This document shows positions 44,495 to 52,386 of a DNA stretch of 64,000 nt, piece by piece. The DNA comes from Bacteroidales bacterium (GTDB lineage: Bacteria; Bacteroidota; Bacteroidia; Bacteroidales; UBA932). The number at the start of each line of letters is the position of its first letter. Positions within the stretch are counted from its first letter, which is position 1. The notes below the pieces were generated by a model that worked only from the letters and a program-made list of their open reading frames with translations, did no database searches and was not told the origin of the DNA. The stretch is taken from assembly GCA_017614795.1 (NCBI GenBank), contig JAGABD010000021.1:4719-68718 (forward strand), in the 5' to 3' direction. The translations under genes and the position numbers were made by a program.

Positions 44495-44843
44495 AGATCC
44501 GGGAAGGCTGGAACATATTCTCATGGCAATCAATAATGCAATGAGATTTATGGAGGGGCATTCAGAAGAAGACCTGAAGGACAATTCTATACTGTTCTTT
44601 GCGACTGTCAAAACGCTGGAAATAATAGGAGAGGCAGCATATATGCTTACTTCTGAGTTCAAGGAGAATCATCCGGCAACTGCCTGGGCTCAAATTGTCG
44701 GTCTTAGACATATCCTTGTCCATGGTTATTACCAAGTTGAGGTGTCGGAATTGTATAACATACTACACAACGATTTGCAACCGTTGAAAGAACAGGTGAC
44801 CGCATACTTGAAGGAGTTTGACGTGCCCTCCGGAGACAATTAA
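44478..44843 (+). CDS. HepT-family (DUF86) HEPN ribonuclease toxin
   Basis: A 121-residue all-helical HEPN protein. The catalytic and modified motif RX4HXY is Arg77, His82 and Tyr84 in LRHILVHGYYQV. HepT toxins cleave RNA (tRNA in studied cases) and are silenced when the cognate MNT enzyme adds AMP to the Tyr. TVKTLEIIGEAAYML is the conserved first-helix pair of the family. It overlaps the antitoxin gene by 17 bp, so it is translationally coupled. It is followed by the independent dapF promoter. Confidence 0.9.
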   Translation: MREALKDPGRLEHILMAINNAMRFMEGHSEEDLKDNSILFFATVKTLEIIGEAAYMLTSEFKENHPATAWAQIVGLRHILVHGYYQVEVSELYNILHNDLQPLKEQVTAYLKEFDVPSGDN

Positions 44844-44854
44844 TCCAAAAAGAC

Positions 44855-44862
44855 TATCTTTG
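44855..44862 (+). promoter_or_regulatory. -7 element of dapF
   Basis: TATCTTTG, perfect TAnnTTTG match, 7 nt before the dapF ATG. With the following bases it forms the dyad TATCTT-TGTG-AAGATA. Confidence 0.6.
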
Positions 44863-44869
44863 TGAAGAT

Positions 44870-45658
44870 ATGGAAATAACTCTTTATAAATGGTCCGGGG
44901 CCGGTAACCTTTTCGAGGTTGCCGACGGGAGGAACGCGGACGTGCTGGTTCTGAGGTTTCGCCCAGCTATCGAGCGCATCTGCCGTCAGTACGGCACCGA
45001 CGGACTGATGATCCTGAACGCCCCCGTGCAGGCAGGGACCGATTTCGATATGGAGTTCTACAATCCCGACGGCAGCGGCGGGATGATGTGCGGCAACGGA
45101 GGCAGGTGCATCGCGGCTTTCGCCGACCGCCTTGGAATCAAGCCCGCGAACGGGCAAAAATTCGTTTTCACCGCCCCTGACGGCCTGCACGATGCGCAGA
45201 TTCTTTTGCACGAAGGAGAAAAATGGGAAGTCCGCCTGAAGATGCGCGACGCCGAGGCGCCCGAGCAAATGCTTGATGGCTGGTTCATCAACACCGGTAC
45301 CCGCCATTTCGTGAAATTTGTGGAAGATGTCGAAGCGGTGGATGTCAGCAACGAGGGCCGCACTATACGGATGAACTGGGTATTCAGGCCCGAAGGCGCC
45401 AACGTCAACTTCGTTCAGGTACTGCCCGACGGCAGCCTCAAAGTGCGGACTTTCGAAAAGGGCGTGGAGGGAGAAACCGCGGCTTGCGGAACAGGCCTGA
45501 CGGCCTCCGCGCTGGTCGCTTTCCACACGGGAAAGGTTTCCTCTACGTCCGTTCTTCTTCATGCAAGGCATGACGACCTGAGGGTCGACTTCACTGTAAA
45601 CGGAGAGCGCTTTGAAGAAGTGCATCTCACCGGTCCTGCGGAACTTTTGAAACAATAG
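44870..45658 (+). CDS. dapF: Diaminopimelate epimerase
   Basis: A 262-residue PLP-independent epimerase converting LL- to meso-diaminopimelate. The two catalytic Cys are Cys74 (GGMMCGNGGRCIAAF) and Cys206 (ETAACGTGLTAS). The N-terminal substrate loop reads SGAGNLFEVADGR; most DapF proteins have GNDF there, so Asp is Leu, while the Asn is kept. VRTFEKGVEGETAACG carries the conserved Glu and Arg region. It stands at the left of the dap gene group and probably has its own leaderless promoter. Confidence 0.93.
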   Translation: MEITLYKWSGAGNLFEVADGRNADVLVLRFRPAIERICRQYGTDGLMILNAPVQAGTDFDMEFYNPDGSGGMMCGNGGRCIAAFADRLGIKPANGQKFVFTAPDGLHDAQILLHEGEKWEVRLKMRDAEAPEQMLDGWFINTGTRHFVKFVEDVEAVDVSNEGRTIRMNWVFRPEGANVNFVQVLPDGSLKVRTFEKGVEGETAACGTGLTASALVAFHTGKVSSTSVLLHARHDDLRVDFTVNGERFEEVHLTGPAELLKQ

Positions 45659-45662
45659 GAAC

Positions 45663-46088
45663 ATGTACGAATACAAGCAGGTCGCGGAAGGGCGTTTTGT
45701 TCTGTCTGTCGGCAATCATCAGGAAATAGTCGAGGCGCTGGGCGCCTTCTGCGAAGAGAAAAAGATTTTTGCGGGAGAGGTGCGCGGCCTCGGAGCTGTT
45801 TCGAGGGCGGTCTTCCGCTTTCTCGACCCCGCCACTAAGAAGTATGTGGACAAGGCTTTCGACGAGCAGATGGAAATAACCGCCCTTGTCGGCAATATCT
45901 CCGAGAAGGACGGCAAACCTTATCTCCATATCCATCTAACCTGCGGCAGACGCGACTACAGCTGCGTCGGCGGGCATCTTCTCAGCGCCAGGGTGAACGG
46001 CGCCTGCGAACTCACAGTGGACAAATGGGACGCCGAAGTCGGCCGTCGTTTCGACAGCGAGACGGGTCTTAATCTTTACAAGCTATAA
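45663..46088 (+). CDS. PPC/DUF296 domain protein
   Basis: A 141-residue single-domain PPC (plant and prokaryote conserved, DUF296) protein. GEVRGLGAVSRAVFRFLD is the N-terminal half. HIHLTCGRRDYSCVGGHLLS is the conserved metal-binding-like motif with His residues. Prokaryotic members form trimers and have no AT-hook, and their function is unknown. It follows dapF by 4 nt, so it is cotranscribed, and its stop abuts the end of convergent dapD. Confidence 0.85.
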   Translation: MYEYKQVAEGRFVLSVGNHQEIVEALGAFCEEKKIFAGEVRGLGAVSRAVFRFLDPATKKYVDKAFDEQMEITALVGNISEKDGKPYLHIHLTCGRRDYSCVGGHLLSARVNGACELTVDKWDAEVGRRFDSETGLNLYKL

Positions 46089-46865
46089 CTATCGGAGCAT
46101 ATCCTCGAGGTGGACGCTGCCTTCGGTCTTGGAGTCGCGGTACTTCACGATGACGGGGCAGTAGAGATGCACGCCACTGGCGGCGCCGGGGCCCTTGGAG
46201 ACGGGCTTGCTGCCGGAAACTACCACCGCGTTGCGGGGAACCACTATGCGTCCGTCGTCGTTGCGGCGGATGAATTCACCGGTCGTGGCATCGAAAATTG
46301 CCGTGTTGGAGGTGATGATGACGCCGCTGGCGATAACCGCCCCTTCCTGCACGATCGTACCTTCGTAGATGCCGCAGTTGCCGCCGATGAAAGCGCCGTC
46401 CTCGATTATGGTGGGCAGTGCTACAACGGGCTCCAGAACCCCTCCGATCTGGGTCGAGGCGGAGATGTGGATGTTCTTGCCCACCTGGGCGCAGGACCCG
46501 ATGGTAACGTGCGAATCCACCATGGTGCCGCTGTCGACATAGGCGCCGGCGTTGACATAAGCGGGAGGCATCACCACCGAACCGGGCGCGAGATATGCGC
46601 CGCGCCTGATGCTGCTTCCCCCGGGAACGATGCGCACTCCGTCTTCGGCCTTGAACTTGCGCACCGGGAAGGTGTCCTTGTCGAAGTAGGGGAACTGCCC
46701 CTGGCCCATATCGGTGATGGCCCCTAGGCGGAAGCCCGCAAGGATGACCTCCTTTATCCACATATTCACTTTCCACTGGCCGTCGACTTTCTCGGCGACG
46801 CGGATTTCTCCCCGCTCGAGGGCATCCATCACTTCGTTGAAGCGTTTGATATCTATTTCTGCCAT
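46089..46865 (-). CDS. dapD: Tetrahydrodipicolinate N-succinyltransferase
   Basis: A 258-residue left-handed beta-helix acyltransferase. Hexapeptide repeats run through VRIVPGGSSIRRGAYLAPGS, AYVNAGAYVDSGTMVDSHVT and IHISASTQIGGVLEP, all typical for DapD, as is the N-terminal RVAEKVDGQWKVNMWIKEVI. The Asp in VDSGTMVDSH is catalytic in this family. It shows that this bacterium uses the succinylase branch for DAP, rather than DapL as in Bacteroides. Its start overlaps the dapA end by 13 bp. Confidence 0.96.
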   Translation of the reverse strand: MAEIDIKRFNEVMDALERGEIRVAEKVDGQWKVNMWIKEVILAGFRLGAITDMGQGQFPYFDKDTFPVRKFKAEDGVRIVPGGSSIRRGAYLAPGSVVMPPAYVNAGAYVDSGTMVDSHVTIGSCAQVGKNIHISASTQIGGVLEPVVALPTIIEDGAFIGGNCGIYEGTIVQEGAVIASGVIITSNTAIFDATTGEFIRRNDDGRIVVPRNAVVVSGSKPVSKGPGAASGVHLYCPVIVKYRDSKTEGSVHLEDMLR

Positions 46866-47731
46866 AATGCTTTGATTGTCTTTGCCATAGCCTCCTCCGT
46901 GGCGGGACTCGCCGGCACCAGGGGAAGGCGAAGAACGTTCTCCATAAGCCCGAGCTGCGCCATTGCGGCCTTGCCGGGGATGGGGTTGCTCTCTATGAAG
47001 AGGTCGCGGTAGAGGTCGCGAAGCTGCGCGTCGAGGGTGTCGGCATATTCCAGGTCTCCGGCGAGAAGCGCATTGGTGAGGGCCGCCATTTCGGCGGGAG
47101 CCACGTTGGACGCCACGCTGATGACGCCCCTGGCGCCGGCCTTCATAAGGTCCGCCGTCTCGTCGTCGTTGCCGCTCAGTACGCTGAATCCGTCGGGGGC
47201 GCCTTCGATTATCTGCAGGATCTGCTCGCGCTTGCTGCTCGCCTCCTTTATGCCGATGATGTTGGGCACGTCCTTGGCGAGGCGCAGGGTGGTCTCGGCC
47301 GTGATGTTGGCGCCGGTGCGCCCCGGCACGTTGTAGATGAGGACGGGCTTCTTCGTGGCAGCTGCTACCGTCTTGAAATACTGATACATTCCCTCCTGCG
47401 GCGGCTTGTTGTAATAGGGCACGACGATGAGAAAGACGTCCGGCCCGTAAGGCTCGAGGGACGCCATCGCGGCAAGGGTGTCGGGCACCGAATTGGTGCC
47501 GCCTCCCACCACCACCGGACGGCCCGCGGAATGGGCCTTTGCGATCTTCAGGATTTCGATGCGCTCCTCCGTGCTGAGGGTGGGAGTTTCTCCCGTGGTG
47601 CCGAGAGGCACGAGGAAATGCACTCCCGCCTCGATCTGCCTGTCGACATTCGCGGCGAAAGTCTCATAATCTACGCTTCCGTCCTTCTTGAACGGGGTGA
47701 ACAGCGCGGTTCCGACTCCTTCAAGTATCAT
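46853..47731 (-). CDS. dapA: 4-hydroxy-tetrahydrodipicolinate synthase
   Basis: A 292-residue TIM-barrel aldolase condensing pyruvate with aspartate semialdehyde. The Schiff-base Lys is Lys162 in IIGIKEASS, and Tyr133 is in LIYNVPGRTG. PLGTTGETPTLS carries the conserved Thr pair. The ATG at 47731 is chosen because the frame upstream belongs to the shadow of dapB. It overlaps dapB by 4 bp and dapD by 13 bp, so dapB-dapA-dapD is one tightly coupled leftward operon. Confidence 0.97.
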   Translation of the reverse strand: MILEGVGTALFTPFKKDGSVDYETFAANVDRQIEAGVHFLVPLGTTGETPTLSTEERIEILKIAKAHSAGRPVVVGGGTNSVPDTLAAMASLEPYGPDVFLIVVPYYNKPPQEGMYQYFKTVAAATKKPVLIYNVPGRTGANITAETTLRLAKDVPNIIGIKEASSKREQILQIIEGAPDGFSVLSGNDDETADLMKAGARGVISVASNVAPAEMAALTNALLAGDLEYADTLDAQLRDLYRDLFIESNPIPGKAAMAQLGLMENVLRLPLVPASPATEEAMAKTIKALWQK

Positions 47732-48390
47732 AATATCAAGTCTTTGAATTCGTGTACTCCCTTCAGGCCTTCGGTCATAAGAGCGGCGGAGATGGCTCCT
47801 TCGGCCAGGCCTTCGCGCCCGAAAGCTTCGTGGGTGAAACTCAGTTTGTCCACCGCCGACGAGAACTCCACGGTATGGATTCCCGGCACCTCTCCTTCGC
47901 GGATGGAAGTGATTTCCGCCTGGCCCCCCAACGCCTTGTCGACAATGACCGAAAGGCTCTTGGCGGTTCCGGACGGAGCGTCGAGCTTGTGGATATGGTG
48001 GGTTTCGGTGATGTGTGCGGAATAGCCCTGCCCCGCGAGTACCGAAGAGGCCTTCTCGACGGCGGCGAAAAGTGCGTTCACGCCGATTGAGAAATTGGAC
48101 GCCCAGATCATCGGGGTGCCGTGCTTCTCGAACTCGGCGAAGACCTTGTCCTTGATGTCGTACCAGTCGGTCGTACCCACTACGACGGCCTTGAAATTGG
48201 CGGCCAGGAAGGGGTAGTTCGCCCGGAATGCGTCGGGGAAGGTGAAGTCTATGCAGACGCACTCCTTCGCCAGTTCGGGAGGAGTGCTGCAGATGTCCTC
48301 GCTGCAGGCGGCGATCTCGATTCCGCGGGCCTTCAGCCCGGCTTCGACCATATGGCCCATGCGGCCGTATCCGCTGATTATGATTTTCAT
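47728..48390 (-). CDS. dapB: 4-hydroxy-tetrahydrodipicolinate reductase
   Basis: A 220-residue DapB, on the short side for the family. The start MKIIISGYGRMGHMVEAGL is the NAD(P) fold, used in preference to an in-frame ATG three codons earlier because the latter would lie within the region just after the -7 element. VVGTTDWYD, the catalytic His and Lys in ITETHHIHKLDAPSGTA, and NALFAAVEKA are intact. The -7 element lies 6 nt before the ATG. Confidence 0.96.
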   Translation of the reverse strand: MKIIISGYGRMGHMVEAGLKARGIEIAACSEDICSTPPELAKECVCIDFTFPDAFRANYPFLAANFKAVVVGTTDWYDIKDKVFAEFEKHGTPMIWASNFSIGVNALFAAVEKASSVLAGQGYSAHITETHHIHKLDAPSGTAKSLSVIVDKALGGQAEITSIREGEVPGIHTVEFSSAVDKLSFTHEAFGREGLAEGAISAALMTEGLKGVHEFKDLIL

Positions 48391-48396
48391 AGTCCA

Positions 48397-48404
48397 CAAA
48401 GATA
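48397..48404 (-). promoter_or_regulatory. -7 element of the dapB-dapA-dapD operon
   Basis: TATCTTTG on the minus strand is a perfect TAnnTTTG match, 6 nt before the dapB ATG; predicted leaderless. Confidence 0.63.
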
Positions 48405-48435
48405 ATCAATTTGCCGTCAATTGAGGAATTTTCAT

Positions 48436-48443
48436 TAAATTTG
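48436..48443 (+). promoter_or_regulatory. -7 element of thrA
   Basis: TAAATTTG, perfect TAnnTTTG match, 7 nt before the thrA ATG; predicted leaderless, divergent from the dapB promoter. Confidence 0.63.
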
Positions 48444-48450
48444 CCTTGCT

Positions 48451-50520
48451 ATGCAAGTTCTTAAGTTCGGCGGCACTTCGGTGGCCGATGCGACAAATAT
48501 TTCAAGGGTACTGGACATCGTGTCGAAGGCCGCGGCGCGCGACCGGGTGCTTCTGGTCTGTTCCGCCATCGCGGGATGCACCGACTCGCTGCTGGAAATC
48601 GCCCGCAGCGAAGGGGCCGTGCGCGACACCCTGCTCGCTTCGCTCCGCGACAGGCACGAGCATATAGTCTCGAGGCTTTTCACGGGAGCCGAACGCGCGC
48701 AGATGCTCGAAGAGCTGGACGGGCTGTTCGACGCCCTCGTCAAAGCCCCGGCGGACGAAACGGTCACTTTCGGCGAACTGCTCTCGACCAAGATAATCGC
48801 CCGCAAGCTCGCCTGCGACGGCATCGCGGTGAAGTGGCTGGACTCCAGGATTCTGGTCATCAAGGACCATCAGGAACTCACATACAACAACATTTCCACG
48901 GCAGTGGCTCTCGAGCCCGCCGTCCAGGTGTTCGTCGCTCCCGGCTTCATCGCCAGCGAGTATGACGGACGCCACACGACTCTCGGGCGCGGCGGTTCCG
49001 ACCTGAGCGCGGCCCTGTACGCCGCGGCGACCAAGGCTTCCCGCCTGGAAATCTGGACCGACGTCCCGGGCATAATGACGGCCAATCCCAAGCAGGTTCC
49101 TGCCGCGAAGACCATTCCGGAAATGAGCTGGCAGGCCGCTTCCGATATGGCCAGCCACGGGGCGAAGGTGCTTTATGCACCGACCGTGGCCCCCGCCATG
49201 GAAGCGGGCATCGCAATACACATACGAAACACCTTCGAGCCCGAAGGTCCGGGCACGGTGGTGACCGCTGTTCCGGAAGGCAAGGCCGCCGAATGGGTGG
49301 GAGTCACCAGTATGGACGACGCCCTCAAGGGCGAATCGCTACTCTGCCTGGTCGGCGACGGCCCGGTGAACGGCGAATCCGCCTGCGGCCGCGTCGAGGG
49401 CTGCCTCCGCAAATCGGGAATCCGCACGCTGAGCATCTCGTCCGACGGCACCAACATCTATGCGACAGTCCGTCTGGCGGTGGTCGGGCAGGCCCTCGAG
49501 GCCATCCACCGCGAGTTCTTCGAATCGGCGCCCCTCACCAGGCTCAACCTCTATATCGCCGGTCACGGCGCGGTGGGCAAGGCTCTCGAGGAGATGATAG
49601 CGTCTTCCCGCGACAACATCGCCGAGCGCACGGGCAAGGACCTCTGCGTCGAGGCCATCAGCAGCGACCACGGCTTTGCCGAGAAGGTCCGCAAGGAGGC
49701 CCCGCGCGGAAGCATTTTCGTGGACGTGACCGACAGCCCCGACATCTGGCGCAGCTACGAGGGCATTCTTCGCGAAGGCATCAACATCGTCAGTTCCAAC
49801 CGCCGTTCGTTCGCGGTGCCTTTCGTGGATTATGCCGCAATGCACGCCGCCGCCCAGGAGAACGGCGTGTTCCTCCGCTACGAAACCACGGTGGGTTCTG
49901 CCCTTCCCATACTCGAAAGCATCGCCGCCGGCACCAATTCCAGCGACGAGATCATATCGCTCGAGGCGGTGGTGAGCTGCACCCTCAACCGCATTCTCTC
50001 GGCCTACACGCTTACTCCCGACACCTTCGCCGGGATTGTGCGCAAGGCCCAGGAAGAAGGGCTCACGGAGCCCGATCCGCGCATCGACCTCAGCGGCCGC
50101 GAAGCCCTGAGAAAACTGCTTATCCTCGCACGCGAGGCGGGAGTACCCTTGGAAGAAGAGGACGTGGAGCTGGAATCCCTCATCGGGCCCGAGTTCTTCG
50201 ACATACCGCTGGACGAGTTCTACCGCAAACTGGAAGCTGCGGAACCCGAATTCCGCGCGAAGGAAGACGCGGCCGACGCCAGGCGCTGCCGCCAGAGGTT
50301 CGTGGCCTCGCTCGTCAAGGACGATGCCGCCCCGCACGGCTACAAGGCTTCCGTCAAGGTCGAATGCGTCGACGCCAATCACCCGGCCTACAGGCTCAAG
50401 GGTACCGAGAACGCTATAATCGTCCGCAGCACCTTCCACCCCTATCCTCTGCTCATCCAGGGTCCGGGCGAAGGCGCAAGGCTTGCCGCCTCCAGTGTTT
50501 TAAACGATATTTTACGATGA
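48451..50520 (+). CDS. thrA: Bifunctional aspartokinase/homoserine dehydrogenase, with a shortened regulatory region
   Basis: A 689-residue ThrA, about 120 residues shorter than usual. Residues 1-275 are aspartokinase (LKFGGTSVAD, FGELLSTKI, TLGRGGSDLSAA, IRNTFEPEGPGT). Residues about 293-350 are one ACT-like segment (LLCLVGDGPVNGESACG) matching the second ACT of E. coli ThrA. The first ACT, with its SGSGMxGxxG and SQ-SSE phrases, is missing. Residues 362-689 are homoserine dehydrogenase (IAGHGAVGKAL, ETTVGSALPILESI, GLTEPDPRIDLSG). The usual SSE in ACT2 reads SSDG, so threonine feedback is probably altered. Overlaps asd by 4 bp. Confidence 0.93.
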   Translation: MQVLKFGGTSVADATNISRVLDIVSKAAARDRVLLVCSAIAGCTDSLLEIARSEGAVRDTLLASLRDRHEHIVSRLFTGAERAQMLEELDGLFDALVKAPADETVTFGELLSTKIIARKLACDGIAVKWLDSRILVIKDHQELTYNNISTAVALEPAVQVFVAPGFIASEYDGRHTTLGRGGSDLSAALYAAATKASRLEIWTDVPGIMTANPKQVPAAKTIPEMSWQAASDMASHGAKVLYAPTVAPAMEAGIAIHIRNTFEPEGPGTVVTAVPEGKAAEWVGVTSMDDALKGESLLCLVGDGPVNGESACGRVEGCLRKSGIRTLSISSDGTNIYATVRLAVVGQALEAIHREFFESAPLTRLNLYIAGHGAVGKALEEMIASSRDNIAERTGKDLCVEAISSDHGFAEKVRKEAPRGSIFVDVTDSPDIWRSYEGILREGINIVSSNRRSFAVPFVDYAAMHAAAQENGVFLRYETTVGSALPILESIAAGTNSSDEIISLEAVVSCTLNRILSAYTLTPDTFAGIVRKAQEEGLTEPDPRIDLSGREALRKLLILAREAGVPLEEEDVELESLIGPEFFDIPLDEFYRKLEAAEPEFRAKEDAADARRCRQRFVASLVKDDAAPHGYKASVKVECVDANHPAYRLKGTENAIIVRSTFHPYPLLIQGPGEGARLAASSVLNDILR

Positions 50521-51572
50521 AAGTTGCAGTTGTAGGAGCCACCGGTCTGGTGGGAACAAGAATGCTCCAGGTGCTGGAGGAAAGGCATTTCCCCGTGACG
50601 GAACTGCTGCCCGTGGCCTCCGAAAAGTCCATAGGACGCAAGGTCGCCTTCGCGGGTAAAGAATGGACCGTCGTGAGCGCCGAAGAAGCGATAGCCGCCA
50701 AGCCGGCGCTGGCGCTTTTCAGCGCGGGCGGCGGAGTCTCCGGAGAACTGGCGCCGAAATTCGCGGCCGTCGGATGCCGTGTGGTGGACAATTCCTCCTT
50801 CTGGCGGATGGATCCGACCAAGAAGCTGGTCGTTCCGGAAATCAACGGCGACGTGCTCGGCCCCGACGACTGGATCATCGCCAACCCCAACTGCTCCACC
50901 ATCCAGATGGTGCTGCCTCTCGCCCCCGTCCACAAGGCCCTCAAAATCAAACGCATCGTGGTTTCGACTTACCAGAGCGTCACGGGAACGGGATACAAGG
51001 CAATCGCCCAGATGAACACCGAACGTTCCCTGGCGGAGAAGGACCGCGGCGAAGCGGGCCCGCTGGTGGCCTCGACGGCTCTGCCCCATTGGGGCGAATA
51101 TCCCGCCGTCTACCCTTATCCCATCGACCAGAACATACTTCCGCATATCGATTCGTTCCTCGAGAATGGCTATACGAAGGAGGAGATGAAGATGGTGAAC
51201 GAGACCAAGAAAATCCTGCGCGACGAGAGCATTGCCGTCACTGCCACTACCGTGCGCGTACCTGTACAGGGAGGCCACTCCGAAAGCATCAACGTCGAAG
51301 TGGAGAAGCCCTTCGAACTGGACGGGCTCCGCGCCCTGATGTCTTCCGAGCCTGGAGTGGTGGTGCAGGACAATCCGGCTGCTAACGAATACCCCATGCC
51401 GCTTTTTGCCTGGGGAAAGGACGAAGTCTTCGTGGGACGCATCCGCCGCGACTTCACCGTGCCCAACGGCTTCAACTTCTGGTGCGTGAGCGACAATATC
51501 CGCAAGGGAGCCGCCACGAACGCGGTCCAGATTGCGCAGAAGCTCCTCGAACTGAATTTACTCAAAGCGTAA
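50517..51572 (+). CDS. asd: Aspartate-semialdehyde dehydrogenase
   Basis: A 351-residue enzyme that reduces aspartyl phosphate to the semialdehyde used by both DapA and homoserine dehydrogenase. The NADP fold is VAVVGATGLVGTRML. The nucleophile is Cys126 in IANPNCSTIQMV. VSTYQSVTGTGYKA and the His in RVPVQGGHSESI are intact. The ATG at 50517 overlaps the thrA stop, so thrA and asd are coupled. The long frame reaching back into thrA is not coding. Confidence 0.97.
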   Translation: MKVAVVGATGLVGTRMLQVLEERHFPVTELLPVASEKSIGRKVAFAGKEWTVVSAEEAIAAKPALALFSAGGGVSGELAPKFAAVGCRVVDNSSFWRMDPTKKLVVPEINGDVLGPDDWIIANPNCSTIQMVLPLAPVHKALKIKRIVVSTYQSVTGTGYKAIAQMNTERSLAEKDRGEAGPLVASTALPHWGEYPAVYPYPIDQNILPHIDSFLENGYTKEEMKMVNETKKILRDESIAVTATTVRVPVQGGHSESINVEVEKPFELDGLRALMSSEPGVVVQDNPAANEYPMPLFAWGKDEVFVGRIRRDFTVPNGFNFWCVSDNIRKGAATNAVQIAQKLLELNLLKA

Positions 51573-51576
51573 CTCT

Positions 51577-52383
51577 ATGATACTTGAACTGCTGGGCTTT
51601 TTACGCCTGTCATTCATCGATATAATCGACATCGTCGTCGTGGCCCTCGCCCTCTACGTGGTCTTCCGCTGGTTGAGGGGAAGCAGCGCGGTGTACATCT
51701 TCGTGGCCATCCTGATGCTGGTGCTCGTGAGGGTGCTGGCGGTGGCCCTGAACATGAAACTGCTCTCGACGCTGATGGACACGGTAATCGACGTGGGCGC
51801 CATCGCGCTCATCGTGATTTTCCAGCCGGAAATCCGCCAGTTCCTTGGAAGGATTGGCCGAAGCACCTGGCTGTCGCGAAGCGAGCAGAACTTCCTCGGA
51901 CGGCTCTTCGGAGTCGAGAACGCCGAGCTCGCCAAGGACGACCTCCGCGAAATCTGCGCGGCCTGCAAGCAGATGGCCGACACCAAGACCGGCGCCCTGA
52001 TGGTAATCCTGCACACCAACGACCTGCAGGACATAATCGACAACGGCGACCGCATCGACGCTGATATCAAGGAGCGTCTCATCGAGAACATCTTCTACAA
52101 GAACTCCCCCCTTCACGACGGCGCTGTGATAATCGGCGGCGGACGCATAATAGCCGCGAGGTGTACCCTTCCCATCACGGTCAAGGGCGACATCCCCGCA
52201 CGCTACGGAATGCGGCACAAGTCCGCGGTGGCCATCAGCGAGCAGAGCGACGCCGACGTCATCGTGGTGAGCGAGCAGCGCGGAGAGATCTCCTTCGTGC
52301 GCGACGGCGTCATCCGTCCCATCGCGAACATCGCGGAACTCGCCGCCTGCCTGGCGCCACAGAAGGCCGGAAAAGAGGAATAG
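51577..52383 (+). CDS. cdaA: Diadenylate cyclase CdaA (membrane c-di-AMP synthase)
   Basis: A 268-residue CdaA with three N-terminal transmembrane helices (about 12-95) and a DAC domain. The nucleotide motif DGA is Asp181-Ala183 in SPLHDGAVII. The second motif, normally RHR, reads Arg213-His214-Lys215 in YGMRHKSAVAIS. The rest of the domain is intact, so activity is likely but the Lys is unusual. Family knowledge: c-di-AMP controls potassium and osmotic balance and cell-wall homeostasis. It lies 4 nt after asd and 3 nt before mutS2. The usual partner cdaR/YbbR gene is not adjacent. Confidence 0.93.
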   Translation: MILELLGFLRLSFIDIIDIVVVALALYVVFRWLRGSSAVYIFVAILMLVLVRVLAVALNMKLLSTLMDTVIDVGAIALIVIFQPEIRQFLGRIGRSTWLSRSEQNFLGRLFGVENAELAKDDLREICAACKQMADTKTGALMVILHTNDLQDIIDNGDRIDADIKERLIENIFYKNSPLHDGAVIIGGGRIIAARCTLPITVKGDIPARYGMRHKSAVAISEQSDADVIVVSEQRGEISFVRDGVIRPIANIAELAACLAPQKAGKEE

Positions 52384-52386
52384 GAG

